Assembly (NCBI GenBank): GCA_019009955.1
Contig: CM032228.1
Coordinates: 100,385,001-100,449,000, forward strand
DNA: 64,000 nucleotides
Direction: 5' to 3'
DNA from: Riptortus pedestris
Lineage: Eukaryota > Arthropoda > Insecta > Hemiptera > Alydidae
Shown one piece after another: positions 1 through 10,187 of the stretch. A program made the position numbers and the translations under genes. Under the pieces are notes generated by a model. It saw only the letters and a program-made list of their open reading frames with translations, did no database searches and was not told where the DNA came from. Positions within the stretch are counted from its first letter, which is position 1; the number at the start of each line of letters is the position of its first letter.

Positions 1-30
1 TTCATTGAAAGTATCCCATTAGGATACAAA

Positions 31-634
31 AGGTCCGTCACGCAGGGGCTGGGTTAACTAAGCAGATTTCCCACGTGCGCCACGTATTTGCATTTATCTC
101 AAAACTTAAAAGTTCAATGAGAACAATATTTGGTATTTAAGCTTCAAATAATGTGCTTCATAAGATAATAGAATATTGAAAATAAGAGATGAGTAGGAGT
201 GGGGCTTTACTGAAGACCGAAAACTAAAAAAATGCAAATATCTCAGTCAATAATCAAGATAGTGAAAAAATGTACATAACAACATTTATAGAACATTACA
301 TTTGCAATAAGATTGGTTCTATTCAATTTTTCAATCCGACGCATAATAACAGAGATATTAAGCATTTTCGAAATTCTCCCCCTCCCCCTGGCCCGATTTC
401 AGCCATTAACGAACTTTGTCTTTCTTTTTGTATAAAACGATTATATATCAAGTTTGGTAACGATAAAACAAAAATTGCGACCGCTAGAGCGGTAACAAAC
501 TAATATATAGATAGATAGATATATATATACAGTTTTGAACGGACCTCATTTTCGTCATCTCCTGGGTAGGATCGATGGACATTTGAAGAAAAATTTCGAA
601 AATCTCGTCATGAGTACAACCTCAATAGCTGATA
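31..634 (+). mobile_element. HINE/Helentron-like element, copy 1 (3' palindrome lost)
   Basis: It begins with the family's GTCCGTCACGCAGGGG-type end and contains the inverted AGCAGATTTCCC motif near 58-70, the TA-rich centre (about 503-530) and the GGACCTCATTTTCGTCATCTC block. It stops inside the terminal AATAGCTGAT, so the palindrome is missing. The break lies about 20 bp upstream of the splice acceptor of the exon at 655. The 93-codon reading frame that opens at 535 is half HINE sequence and half genuine exon. Confidence 0.7.
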
Positions 635-654
635 GTTTTTTTTCGGTGTTCCAG

Positions 655-816
655 TGGAGCCCGTTGAACGAGATGGGAGAAGAGAGTATGAGTGCTGACG
701 AGCCTTCTGTGGAGTACCTGACAGCCAGCAAACCTCAGGACGAGCAAGAGAATGTAAAGCAGCCTTCGATACCTCAGCTATTTGTCTCCTATGGCTGGGG
801 TCCTCTGGGCAAATAA
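655..816 (+). CDS. Terminal coding exon of an unidentified gene
   Basis: The frame is read from a pyrimidine-rich tract ending CCAG at 651-654 to a TAA at 814-816. It encodes about 53 residues: an acidic stretch with GEESMSADEPSVEYL, a KPQDEQENVKQPS linker, and the C-terminus PQLFVSYGWGPLGK. The exon is much richer in GC than its flanks and codon use looks like a real exon. A poly(A) signal AATAAA lies at 851-856. All upstream exons would be beyond the left edge or hidden in the preceding 650 bp of transposon. I do not recognise the protein, although the short aromatic/Gly tail looks conserved. The open frame continues 5' into the HINE by chance, so the true start of the exon is inferred from the acceptor. 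Confidence 0.6.
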   Translation, partial: WSPLNEMGEESMSADEPSVEYLTASKPQDEQENVKQPSIPQLFVSYGWGPLGK

Positions 817-1037
817 TTCAACACACAACTAACATTATTCATTACTATACAATAAACTAATATTTTTAAAAATTATTTGTTTTCTCTTTATCATAATTCT
901 CTGTGTCAGTAGTATATATTTATCAATCCAAAAAAAAAAAAAAAAAAAAAAATGAAGGGCTTCGTAAGCTAAGCAGATTTCCCACGAGCTGGTATACAAC
1001 TCACGTGACCATATATTCTAGATTTCTGAGAAAGAAA
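817..1037 (+). other. 3' UTR and flank of the left-edge gene
   Basis: Contains AATAAA at 851-856, a poly(A) run at about 930-951 and, at 953-992, a short fragment of the HINE 5' end. No other gene is visible. Confidence 0.45.
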
Positions 1038-1039
1038 AA

Positions 1040-1742
1040 AGTCCGTCACGCAGGGACTGCGTAAACTAAGCAGATTTCCCCTGTGAAGTTTTACAATAGA
1101 GAAATCTGCATACTGGTAACACAATACCACCGTGATTAGATAATGAGAAATCTTTCAGTTAATTAAAATAAATACCCAACTGAAACGATGTCTGAATTGT
1201 AACTGAACTGAACGGCTTCTGAATTGTAAGAATAATTTATATTTTAATAACTCAAATTTTAGTAGTCCAAGAACTAAAGAAGGGGGAGGGGTGGATGAAC
1301 AAAACGTATTTGCATAAATCTCACAAAGTAAGGAAGGTAAGGTAAGGTTAAAAACGCCAGGTTAGAAGAAGCTTCCGCCTGAGCCGAGAAATGACGAAGA
1401 TGGCCGACATAATCCGAACTATACCCCACCACAGACTTCATAAAAATGCAAATATCTCGGTTAATATTCAAGATAGAGAATAAATGTATATAACAATATT
1501 TATAGTAAATTTAATTTGCAATAAGATTGGTTCTGTACAATTTTTCGATCCGATGCATAGTAACGGAGATATTTTGAATTTTCGAAAATCCCCCTTTAAA
1601 CCCCCCCTCCTTCTGGTCCGATTTCAGCCATTAACGAACTTGATCTGTCTTTTTACATAAAACGGTTAAATATCGAGTTTCGTAACGATCAAACAAAAAT
1701 TGCGACCGCTAGAGCGTTAACAGACAAATATATATATATCTA

Positions 1743-1805
<63 letters not shown>

Positions 1806-1927
1806 TTGAACGGACCTCATTTCCGTTATCACCTGGGTAGGATCGATGGACATTTGAAGAAAATTTTCGAAAATCACGTCATGAGTACGACCTCAATAGC
1901 TGATTTCCCTTAAGGGAAATCTGCTAA
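1040..1927 (+). mobile_element. HINE/Helentron-like element, copy 2 (both ends present)
   Basis: The start is GTCCGTCACGCAGGGACTGC and the end is the palindrome GATTTCCCTTAAGGGAAATC followed by TGCTAA. The central (TA)n tract is at 1733-1800. The subterminal AAACTAAGCAGATTTCCC near the left end is the inverted partner of the right-end motif. Both flanks are A-rich on this strand. No protein is encoded. Confidence 0.75.
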
Positions 1928-1929
1928 AA

Positions 1930-2725
1930 GCCAACTCATAATGGCAATATTTTTAATTTTCGAATTCCCCTCCCTCTGTAAACCCCACCTGTTCCTGGTC
2001 GGATTTTTGCCAATCACTAATACACTTTAATGATGGATAAAAATATTAAATGTCGGCTATGGTATAGATCAGGGATGAGTAACACGTGGCCCGCGGCCCC
2101 ATTAAACATGTTTATGCGGCCCGCCAAGCATATCTAAAATTGAATTAATTTTATCGACTGTCTCCCATTAATATATTATCATAAAATTAATTATAATAAA
2201 ATGGTAGTACATACTAAACTGAAACAATTTTTTGTGACGAGTTACTCACGTTTCGACTGCTTATTCAAACATGCAATCAATTTATATATGAAATCTTTAC
2301 TTTTTTTAAAATTTTATATTTTGTTTATTCTGTCCATTATAAATATTGTAAATTATTAATAAGTGCGGCCCCCCAAAAAAATTTTAAAATTTAAAATTAA
2401 TCTTAATTAATTTAAGGCTCGTTGATTAAAAAGGTTGCTCATCCCTTACCTGGTATAGATGAAATGAACAGTTTCCAGACAAGAAGGTAAAACCTAAATT
2501 GATAACGTCATTACAAAACGAATTTGCATGTATCTCGCATAATGGAAACAATACTTGGTATTTAAGCTTAGAATAAACAGGTTTATGTTATAACAGCTTA
2601 TTATTATTACGACATGAGTAGGAGTGGGGGTTTACAATAAGATTAGTTCTACACACTTTTTCGATCCCACGCATAATTACGGAGATATTTTCCTTTTATT
2701 TATTTCCTTATAAATCGTTTATATA

Positions 2726-2775
<50 letters not shown>
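1930..2775 (+). mobile_element. Degenerate HINE body interrupted by a hAT-like MITE
   Basis: The stretches 1930-2069 and 2461-2700 match the internal part of the HINE family (TCTAAACCCC-type block, GTATTTAAGCTT block, AGTAGGAGTGGGGG block). They are split by the MITE at 2070-2452. The element runs into (CA)n/(TA)n at 2728-2782, where a Helitron end begins. Confidence 0.5.
2070..2452. mobile_element. hAT-type MITE with target-site duplication
   Basis: The left end CAGGGATGAGTAAC with CGTGGCCCGCGGCCCC resembles the CAGGG(A/G)TGAG...GGCCCGC ends of hAT elements. The right end carries the complement (GGTTGCTCATCCCT). The 8 bp GTATAGAT occurs directly before (2062-2069) and after (2453-2460) the element, as expected of an 8-bp hAT target duplication. 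At about 380 bp with no reading frame it is non-autonomous. Confidence 0.7.

Positions 2776-2782
<7 letters not shown>
2728..2782. repeat. (CA)n/(TA)n microsatellite
   Basis: A CA run followed by a TA run, abutting the 3' end of a Helitron at 2783. Confidence 0.9.
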
Positions 2783-3201
2783 CTAGCTAAGTTACCCGGT
2801 TCGCCCGGGAATTCATTTGAGGCTGAAATGATGGTATTTTTTTGGCAAGGCTTTACTTTGCAACATATTTTGACATTTCCCCGTCCAGTGTTTATACCCG
2901 TCGTAGCTGTGGATATTTGTTAATAATAAAATTATTTGTTCTGTTAAGCTTCACTGTCTTCAATAGTTTTATATTTCCCGTCTCCTGAGCATGCAGTTTT
3001 TTTTATAACGTAATGGAGAGTATTATTCATATTCATAGGAAGTATTCTGTCTTCTAAACCATGTATGAATAAAAGCTCCTTTCCCTTGATGCGGTACAAA
3101 TCCAAAGGATGATAGCTGTTTCAGGTAGGTACGTCATAAGATATGGTGGTGTGAAACGAAAAAGTATCGTGAAATTTCGAGAAAAAAATCATTGAGGTTA
3201 C

Positions 3202-3243
<42 letters not shown>
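2783..3243 (-). mobile_element. Non-autonomous Helitron, deleted copy
   Basis: On the minus strand the element ends with a C/G-rich hairpin (CCCGGG...CCGGG), then TAACTTAG, then CTAG followed by T. This is the Helitron 3' signature. The other end runs through the shared GTTACAATTTTATATATA sequence into (TA)n at 3208-3243. It is much shorter than the full copy at 36243-37471. Confidence 0.65.
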
Positions 3244-3244
<1 letters not shown>

Positions 3245-3247
<3 letters not shown>

Positions 3248-4330
3248 ATTAGTATTTTAATAAAATAAATATCAAATAAAATAATAGATGATGACTTATG
3301 TTCATCATTTCCCGTTTGTGTAAACTTATTCCTCTTTTTCCACCAGACCTTTATAACACATACTTAAAAGTTAGTGTTTGCGTGCCTTTATTCCTTTCTT
3401 TAGTGTATTTTTGTTCTATGCCTGAAATTTGTCTATATTTTTGTTTGTATCAGATTTGATACACCATGGTACTTGTGGCAACTATACTCTTATAACACCA
3501 GGTAATCTTTACCTCCATTTTCTTGTTTCAAATAATATTTCCATGATTTGCTTTGAAAATTCGTAAGTGACCCATCAGAATGTTAATACTGCTAACAAAA
3601 TATATAAATTAAAATAAATATATCATTTGGAAAATCCAAAATTCGCTTCATGATCCAAGACCGTATCGGAGAGCACAGCTTACAAACATAAACAACTTGA
3701 GAATAACTAAAGTAAATAACGACTAGTGGTTAGTCACTAGCCCACTAATTAACTGCATAAATATTGGAGGTATATTTATTTATTTATGTAAATACTCAGT
3801 ACAACGTCCACCAGGCTTGAAATGGAAACAGTATTATATAAACTGGCGGAACTGACCTGTTACAATATATGCTATTAATAAAGTTATTTTTAGTTTTCAG
3901 CATTATTTTCACTCACTTGAAATATTGATTATACTCAAACAATGTAATTTAACGTACATGAAGATTGGCTATTGTTAAATCGAACTTGAGAAAGCTTAGT
4001 TTGGTCAACAACCTCGTAACGAACTTTTACACCAGAACTTAGGTAATATTGTTAACTTATTTAAACTTTGGGAACGGATGAATTCCTGCTAGTATTACTT
4101 TCAGCTTTTATTAGGGAAATTTCCCTTGGCATATAGGCTGTCGGGTGCATGTGTCTGATTTAAAAAGTTCCCAAATCAATTAAATTAACGTCTATTTTAT
4201 TTTGCCTTCGTTATACGAGAAGGATTATCTAAAGGCTGCCTACTTATTCTCAGTATAGAACTGAGGATTTTATTTAACGAATTCGTTACTAAATAAATTC
4301 CTAATACTCACAGATAAATCGAATCCCCAG
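3245..4330. other. No gene recognised
   Basis: AT-rich sequence without a sustained reading frame or a repeat family that I can name. Confidence 0.5.
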
Positions 4331-4335
4331 AAATA

Positions 4336-4480
4336 ATAAGGTTTTTAGCAGATTTCCCTTGAGGGAAATCAGGTATTGAGGTCGTACTCATGACGCGAGT
4401 TTCGAAAAATTTCTTCAAATGTCCATCGATCCTACCCAGCAGATGACGAAAATGAGGTCCGTTCAAAATTATATATATAG
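4336..4480 (-). mobile_element. HINE-like element, 3' fragment
   Basis: Reverse-strand palindrome variant (TTCCCTTGAGGGAAATC) followed by the GTCCATCGATCCTACCCAG and ATGAGGTCCGTTC blocks, ending in a short TA tract. Confidence 0.65.
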
Positions 4481-4484
4481 TATA

Positions 4485-4870
4485 GAAACTCACGTGCAGC
4501 TGTAACAACACATACATTGGCAAACAGACTGAAAACGCGATACACCGAACATATCCGCTCATTCAGACTTAACAAACGAGACTCCAACTTCGCCAACCAC
4601 CTGAACGACCACTGCCACGACCCGACGAGTATAGCTGACAGGATGAAACTTCTACACCGACAAACGAAAGGCCGACGATTGGACATGTAGAGAATATGGA
4701 GATATACAAACAACGGACATTCAACGGAGACATTATCAACGAACAGCTCAACACTAGCTTGGACACGATCTTCAGACCACTACAACTATTTAAAAGGAAT
4801 AATAAACGGAAGATGCCAACGGACGGACTCACGCAGGAGTATCAACAGACAAAGCGACGACGTAGGTAGT
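4485..4870 (+). pseudogene. Penelope-like element remnant: GIY-YIG endonuclease end
   Basis: Translation of the plus strand gives CNNTYIG in one frame, then, after a small deletion near 4522, NRLKTRYTEHIRSF, SNFANHLNDHCHDP and GRRLDM. After a further one-base loss that creates TAG at 4687, the frame gives ENMEIYKQRTFNGD. The YIG motif, the R-Y-x-E-H helix, the conserved N-F/A-x-H spacing and the LDxLExxEI end are typical of the C-terminal GIY-YIG endonuclease of Penelope-like retroelements. The reverse transcriptase part is absent. At least two frame disruptions make it non-functional. The clade assignment is from motif memory only. Confidence 0.6.
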
Positions 4871-4984
4871 TCCATATTGTATTTAATAATTTGTTTATTG
4901 ATCTATGATACATCATTTTGTAATGTATAATAACAATGTTGCAAATATCACATTAAACCTGTATCTACATATCAAATTATACCA

Positions 4985-5325
4985 GACCACCACACAAACA
5001 ATAACACTAGAAATGTAAACAACCCATACGGATGAGGACAAAGACCCACTACACGATAACAATTTACCTGAACACTAGTTAAAACGCACCTCGTTTGACA
5101 GATCTGAATGGTAAGTAAACAGATCTAATAAAACGTAAACAACCCACCACACATAACAACTTACCTGAACACCAACACAACCCGTTGACAGATCTGAGTG
5201 GTAAGTAAACAGATCTTGATTTAAAACGTAAACAACCCACCACACAAAAACAATTTACCTGAACATCAACACCCCTCGTTTGACAGATCTTAATGGTAAG
5301 TAAACAGATCTGGACTAAACGTAAA
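4985..5325. repeat. ~90-95-bp tandem repeat, 3-4 units
   Basis: The core GGTAAGTAAACAGATCT recurs with its GACAGATCT prefix starting at 5097, 5187 and 5282. The intervening CGTAAACAACCCACCACAC segment repeats in phase. The array directly follows the Penelope remnant and may be part of its terminal region. Confidence 0.8.
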
Positions 5326-5429
5326 CAACTTGGCTTCAAGCATCGACATGCTTGAAGATGATGCCATCGCATCGAAAGCGCTTGCCAGCGGTACTCAACC
5401 ATCAGCCAGTGACGGCCAAGAGGTATTAC

Positions 5430-5432
<3 letters not shown>

Positions 5433-5501
<69 letters not shown>
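5433..5501. repeat. (TA)n microsatellite
   Basis: Uninterrupted TA run forming the central tract of the HINE to its right. The apparent poly-Ile-Tyr reading frames here are artefacts. Confidence 0.95.
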
Positions 5502-5505
<4 letters not shown>

Positions 5506-5962
5506 CTGTTAACGCTAAGCGGTCGCAATTTTTTTTTATCGTTACCAAACTCGGAATTTAATCGTTTTATGTGAAAAGGAAGATCAAGTTCGTTAATGGC
5601 TGAAATTGGACCAGTGGGAGGGGGGATTTTTGAAAATTCAAAATATCTCCGTTATTATGCGATCGAAAAATTGTATAGAATCAATCTTATTGCAAATTAA
5701 ATTTACTATAAATATTGTTATATACATTTATTCTCTATCTTGAATATTAACCGAGATATTTGCATTTGTATTCTGTGTGTCGTCGGCTATGTTCGGAACT
5801 TTCCGCCGAGAGCTCTGGCGGCCGATTCCGTAACTGTTCGTCCCTCGTGAATAGGTTTAGAGATCCCTTACTACTACAGTTGTTATTGGGCAGATTTCTC
5901 TATTGTAAAACTTCACGTGGGAAATCTGCTTACTTTACGCAGCCCCTGCGGGACGGACTTTT
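5490..5962 (-). mobile_element. HINE-like element, 5' half
   Basis: Minus-strand copy running from the TA tract through GTTAACGCTAAGCGGTCGC and the CTCCGTTATTATGCG block to the terminal CAGCCCCTGCGGGACGGACT. Confidence 0.7.
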
Positions 5963-5964
5963 TT

Positions 5965-6271
5965 TGTTGTTTTTTTCTCTATGAGGAGTTATTTATTTGA
6001 ATTCACGTTCCATTGTCACATGGCATATTACACGTATGATTATGTTTAAATACATTTTTATTTTACAATATATACACGTTAATGAACTATCTACTCAAAT
6101 ATATTATACAAAAAAAATAATGAAATAAAATATTAAAATAAGTAAGATAATTATAAATAAAATTAACAAATGAAACGAAAAAATAAATAAATAAAATAAG
6201 TAGGTTTACTCAGGACATTAATATCTATCTAGCTTTAAACCAAATGATACACCATAATCGCAATATAATAC
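5965..6271. other. No gene recognised
   Basis: Very AT-rich, with no recognisable family. Confidence 0.4.
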
Positions 6272-6622
6272 ATTTGAGGTATTTAACAATTCAAAAGTAG
6301 TTTATATTTCATGTTAATGAAAAATATATAGAATTAATAAAAAAAAACTAATTATTATAAGAACCGAGGACCAACAGGTTGTTTTGGAGGTGAACCAAAA
6401 GGAGTGTATGGCATTGGTCGGGCAGATGTAGATAACATACTACGTCATTGAACTAGTCTCCAAGAACTAATAGAATAGCCCATTCATAGTCATTTTAGCA
6501 GATTTCCCTTAAGGCAAGTCAGCTATCAAGGTACTCATGACACGATTTTCGAAAAATTTCTTTACATATTCATCGATCCTGACCTAGAGATTCAGAAAAT
6601 GAGGTCCGTTCAAAAAAAAAAT
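6272..6622. repeat. Left arm of a large inverted repeat
   Basis: Reverse-complement match to 10188-10470. It includes a unique-looking block (GGAGTGTATGGCATTGGTCG) as well as the 3' end of a HINE (6494-6622, minus strand). The arms differ by scattered substitutions and indels. Confidence 0.75.
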
Positions 6623-6639
6623 ATATATATATATATATA

Positions 6640-8492
6640 CTAGCTTAGATACCCGGCTTCGCCCGGGAATTCATTTGAGGCTGAATGGTGATGATATTTT
6701 TTTGGCAAGGCTTGACTTTGCACAATATTTTGACATTTACCCGTCCCAGTGTTATACGGGTTAATACCCGTCGTTTCTGTGGATTTGTTAATAATAAAAT
6801 TAATTTTTTATGTAAGACTTCACTGTCCTCTATATTTCCCGTTTCCTGTGCATTGTGCATAGATTTGAATTATTAAGGACAAAATATTAACATACATTAA
6901 AATTAATTTTTCCAGGTGCTGTACCTGGTAGTTCATATTGAAAAGAATTGTTGAGCAAATTTCTCTAAATAATAAAATAAACAACTTTTGTTATGTGCAT
7001 ATTTGCCGAAATCCCAATAAGAAACGAAATATCACTATTATTAATTTCAGGCCTCCCTTATAACCCCCACTCCTGCCCGTCCCTAGAAATGTTAGTATGG
7101 CTTATTATTAGGAAGGCGTTAGTGCTAATGCACATACCGAGTTTTATTTATTTCGGTTGGGTCGTTTGTCCCAAATAAAATTCTTCACTTCCGCTATAGG
7201 TTTTAGCGTATATCTCGTTTATAATTCGGTATACGAAAATAAGGTATATAACAAAAGTTACTCTAAATAACAAAATAAACAACTTTTGTTATGTGCATAA
7301 TTGCCGAAAAACCAATAGGGAACGAAATGTCGCTATTTTTAATTTCAGGCTTCCCTTAAAACCCCCACTCCTGTTCGTCTCAGAGGATATTAATATAGCC
7401 TGAAGTCTAAGTTGGGTTAGTAGTAATATACATACCAAGTTTCATAAAGGTGAGGTACCTGGTAGTTCATATTGGAATAAACTGTTGAGCATATCAAATT
7501 TCTATGCACATTACTTGCTTCATAACTTCTTTTTCAAAAAAAAATATAAAACAAAAGTTACTCTAAATAAAAAAGTAAACAGCTTTTGTCATGTGCTCGG
7601 TTGCCGAAAAACAAATAGAATACGAACTATCGCGAATTTCTACTTCAGACCTCCCTTATAACCCCCGCTCCCGTTTGAACCTAAAACTTTTAATATAGCT
7701 TATAATTATGGAAGAATTAATGCTAATTGACATACCGAGTTTTGTTAAGTTCGGTTCAACCGTTAGTGCCCAATAAAATAGTTAGCCCCCGTTTTAGTTT
7801 TAGTGTATATCTTGTTTATGCTTTTTTATAAAACAAAAGTGAATATATCAAAATTTACTCTAAATAATAAAATAAACAACTTTTGTTATGTTTATATTTG
7901 CTGAAAAAGCAATAGGAAACGAAATATCGCTATTTTTAATTTCAGGCCTCCCTTATAACCCCCACTCCTGCCCGTCCCTAGAAATGTTAGTATGCCTTAT
8001 TATAAGGAAATCGTTAGTATTAATTCACATAGCGAGTTTGGTTTAGTTCGGTTGAGTCTTTTGTGCCAAATAAAATTGTGGACTTCCGCTATAGTTTTTA
8101 GCGTATAACTCATTTATACTTCCGTATACGGCAAAAGTACATATAACAAAAGTTACTCTAAATTACATAATAAACAACTTTTGTTATATGCATATTTGCT
8201 GAAAAAGCAATAGGAAACGAAATATCGCTATTTTTAATTTCCGGCCTCCCTTATAACCCCCACTCCTGTTCATCTTAGAGAATATTAATATAGCCTAAAG
8301 TCTAAGTTGGGCTAGTAGTAATATACATACCAAGTTTCATAAAATTCGGTTCAGCCGTTTATGCGTGAAAAGGTAACAAACAAACAAACAGACGCGAAAG
8401 AAACTAAATGTAGTTATGGTGTCTATGACATGTGAAACGAAATGTTATCGTGAAATTTCGCGAAAAAAATCAATGTACAGACAGAGGTTACA

Positions 8493-8510
<18 letters not shown>
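6640..8510 (-). mobile_element. Non-autonomous Helitron with five ~300-bp internal repeats
   Basis: On the minus strand it ends in the hairpin CCCGGGCGAAGCCGGG, TATCTAAG, CTAG (6640-6643) and then T. The other end is the GTTACAATTTTTATATATA sequence at about 8485-8510. A unit of about 300 bp carrying AAATAAACAACTTTTGTTA-like sequence recurs near 6972, 7272, 7572, 7870 and 8169. No Rep/helicase coding is present. Confidence 0.7.
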
Positions 8511-8523
<13 letters not shown>

Positions 8524-8614
8524 CTAGCTAATTTGCCCGGCTTCGCCCAGGAATTCTTTTGAGACTGAATGATGATGGTATTTTTTTGGCAAGGCTTTAC
8601 TTTGCACAATATTT

Positions 8615-9910
8615 TGACGTTGGTCCAGAAAGGGTATCGGGTATTTGTTTTCGCGCCATATTCGAAACGGGGCGTCTAAAGGGTGCGGGGAGGGGTTCGT
8701 GGCGTCCGCAATTTTGTGGAGTTTTAGTCAAGATGGAACAGTACTCGGGGACGCATCGCGCATTTTGCGTACGAGCGTATTATCGTAATGGTGATTCAAT
8801 AGTGACTGCTCAACGTCTCTATCGTGCGGAATATCGTACACGCCACGCGCCAAGTGACGATAGCATTAGGAAATGGATCAGGATGTTCGAGAATACAGGT
8901 GCGACAGTTAAAATTCAAAACTCTGGTCGTCCTCGTTCAGTTCGCGATGAAGAAACAATTGAAGAAGTTGAGGCGTCGGATCGTCAAAATCCGTCTTTAT
9001 CCATCCGAAAGCGAAGCCAAGCGTTGAACATCAAAAAATCGTCTTTACATTCGATTTTAAAGAAAGACTTACATCTAAAAGCCTATAAAATTCAATTGTT
9101 TCAAGAATTGAAGGATACGGACTATGCTAATCGACTGAATTTTGCGAACGACATGCTACAGCGATTTAACAACTTTAACAACATTCTGTTCAGTGACAAA
9201 GCAAATTTTCACCTGAATAGTCATGTTAATAAGCAGAATTGTCGGTACTGGGCAGTGGAGAGTCCGAGACGAAAGCATGAACGACCCCTGCATAGCCCAA
9301 AGGTCGTTGTTTGGGCCGCTATGTCTGCTAAAGGCATAATTGGTCCTTATTTTCATGAAGATCAACGAGGCCGAGCAATTAATGTGAATAGTGACCGTTA
9401 TTGCGATATGTTGCGAAATTTTTTGGTCCCAGAGTTGCAGGAGTTTGCAGGTTTCAACTCAAGAACGTGGTTCCAGCACTTGCCATACCTCAAATGATTC
9501 AATGGAAGTTATTAACAAATTATTCCCTAATAAAGTCATTTCGCGAAGGGGTAACATCAACTGGCCTCCCAGAAGCCCCGACCTTAGCCCGCTTGACTAT
9601 TTTGCATGGGGGTACCTTAAAAGTAAGGTTTATCAAAACAAACCGACGAATCTAACCCAGTTAAAGCAAAACATCAGGTCAGAAATGGCAGCAATATCGA
9701 TAGCTATGTGTCAACGTGTTATCGCCAATCTTCGTTTCCGTTTAGAAGAGTGCCAGCAACGTAACGGTCATCATTTGGATAACATCATCTTTTCCAAATA
9801 ATTCTCCAATCCATATGCTAATAATAAACCATGAACTTTTTTATTCCATACAAATAATTTTTGTTTCATTGAACTTACAAATACCCGATACTCTTTCTGG
9901 ACACCCTGTA
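8615..9910 (+). mobile_element. mariner-type transposon, about 1.3 kb
   Basis: Imperfect terminal inverted repeats: left GGTCCAGAAAGGGTATCGGG at about 8622, right its complement (CCCGATACTCTTTCTGGAC) ending CCTGTA at 9910. The right border reads CTG-TA, consistent with a TA target. The left outermost bases are altered. The element encodes the broken transposase described at 8733-9801. Confidence 0.8.
8733..9801 (+). pseudogene. mariner-family transposase (DD41D-like spacing), inactivated
   Basis: The start MEQYSGTHRAFCVRAYYRNG is followed by an N-terminal helix-turn-helix region (IRKWIRMFENTG, GRPRSVR) and a second HTH with the SSLHSILKKDLHLKAYKIQ linker. The first catalytic Asp lies in LFSDKANFHL, and then come VNKQNCRYW and VVWAAMSAKGIIGPYF. 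The expected WFQQDGA motif with the second catalytic Asp is destroyed: near 9476-9479 the sequence jumps from TGGTTCCAGCA to CTTGCCAT. This is a deletion of about 10 nt that removes the Asp and shifts the frame. The rest is in the other frame: SPDLSPLDYFAWGYLK with the third Asp, ending HHLDNIIFSK and stop. With the lost residues replaced in register, about 41 residues separate Asp2 and Asp3. Upstream codons in the long frame (8559-8732) are Helitron sequence. Confidence 0.85.
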
Positions 9911-10187
9911 CGACAAAAGTGAATATAACAAAAGTTACTCTAAATAACAAAATAAACAACTTTTATCCTGTGCATATTTGCCGAAAAACCAATAGGAAAC
10001 GAAATATCGCTATTTTTAATTTTAGGCCTCCCTTACAACCACCACTCCTGCTCTATCCTCTGGGCTGATTTGTGAATCTAAACCATCCAGGGCGTCACCC
10101 AAACGCATACAAAAAAATTCATTTAAATCGATCCAGCAGTTTAGGTCATACACAAGTACAGTAAAATTGTATATATAAAGATGTATA

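Larger units (their letters stand above)
8524..10183 (-). mobile_element. Non-autonomous Helitron carrying a nested mariner
   Basis: Its 3' terminus (CTAG at 8524-8527, read on the minus strand, preceded by a GGGCGAAGCCGGG hairpin) lies just beyond the TA tract that ends the previous Helitron, so the two are head to tail. The body is interrupted by a mariner at about 8615-9910 and resumes with ACAAAAGTGAATATAAC. It ends near 10183 in TATATA. Confidence 0.65.

Noticed and set aside
1274..1471. 65-codon minus-strand frame and similar short frames inside HINEs
   Set aside because: They lie wholly within repeat sequence and have no homologous frame in sister copies.
4308..4562. Recurring peptide [18 protein letters not shown] seen in several frames across the window
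   Set aside because: It is the translated HINE 3' block. It is broken or out of frame in most copies and lacks codon-level conservation, so it is a DNA repeat and not a protein family.
5330..5400. Hammerhead-ribozyme-like fold (GATGC/GCATC stem, GAAA, CGCT/AGCG stem, GTA) downstream of the Penelope remnant
   Set aside because: Penelope elements do carry hammerheads, but the CUGAUGA core is not intact here and the stem positions do not register with it.
5433..5528. Long poly-Ile-Tyr reading frames, also at 18779-19183, 20633-20842, 25699-25887 and 55748-56198
   Set aside because: They are translations of (TA)n tracts and carry no information.
8559..8732. N-terminal extension of the mariner transposase frame ([15 protein letters not shown]...)
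   Set aside because: This is Helitron sequence upstream of the mariner terminal repeat; the same peptide appears next to every Helitron 3' end.
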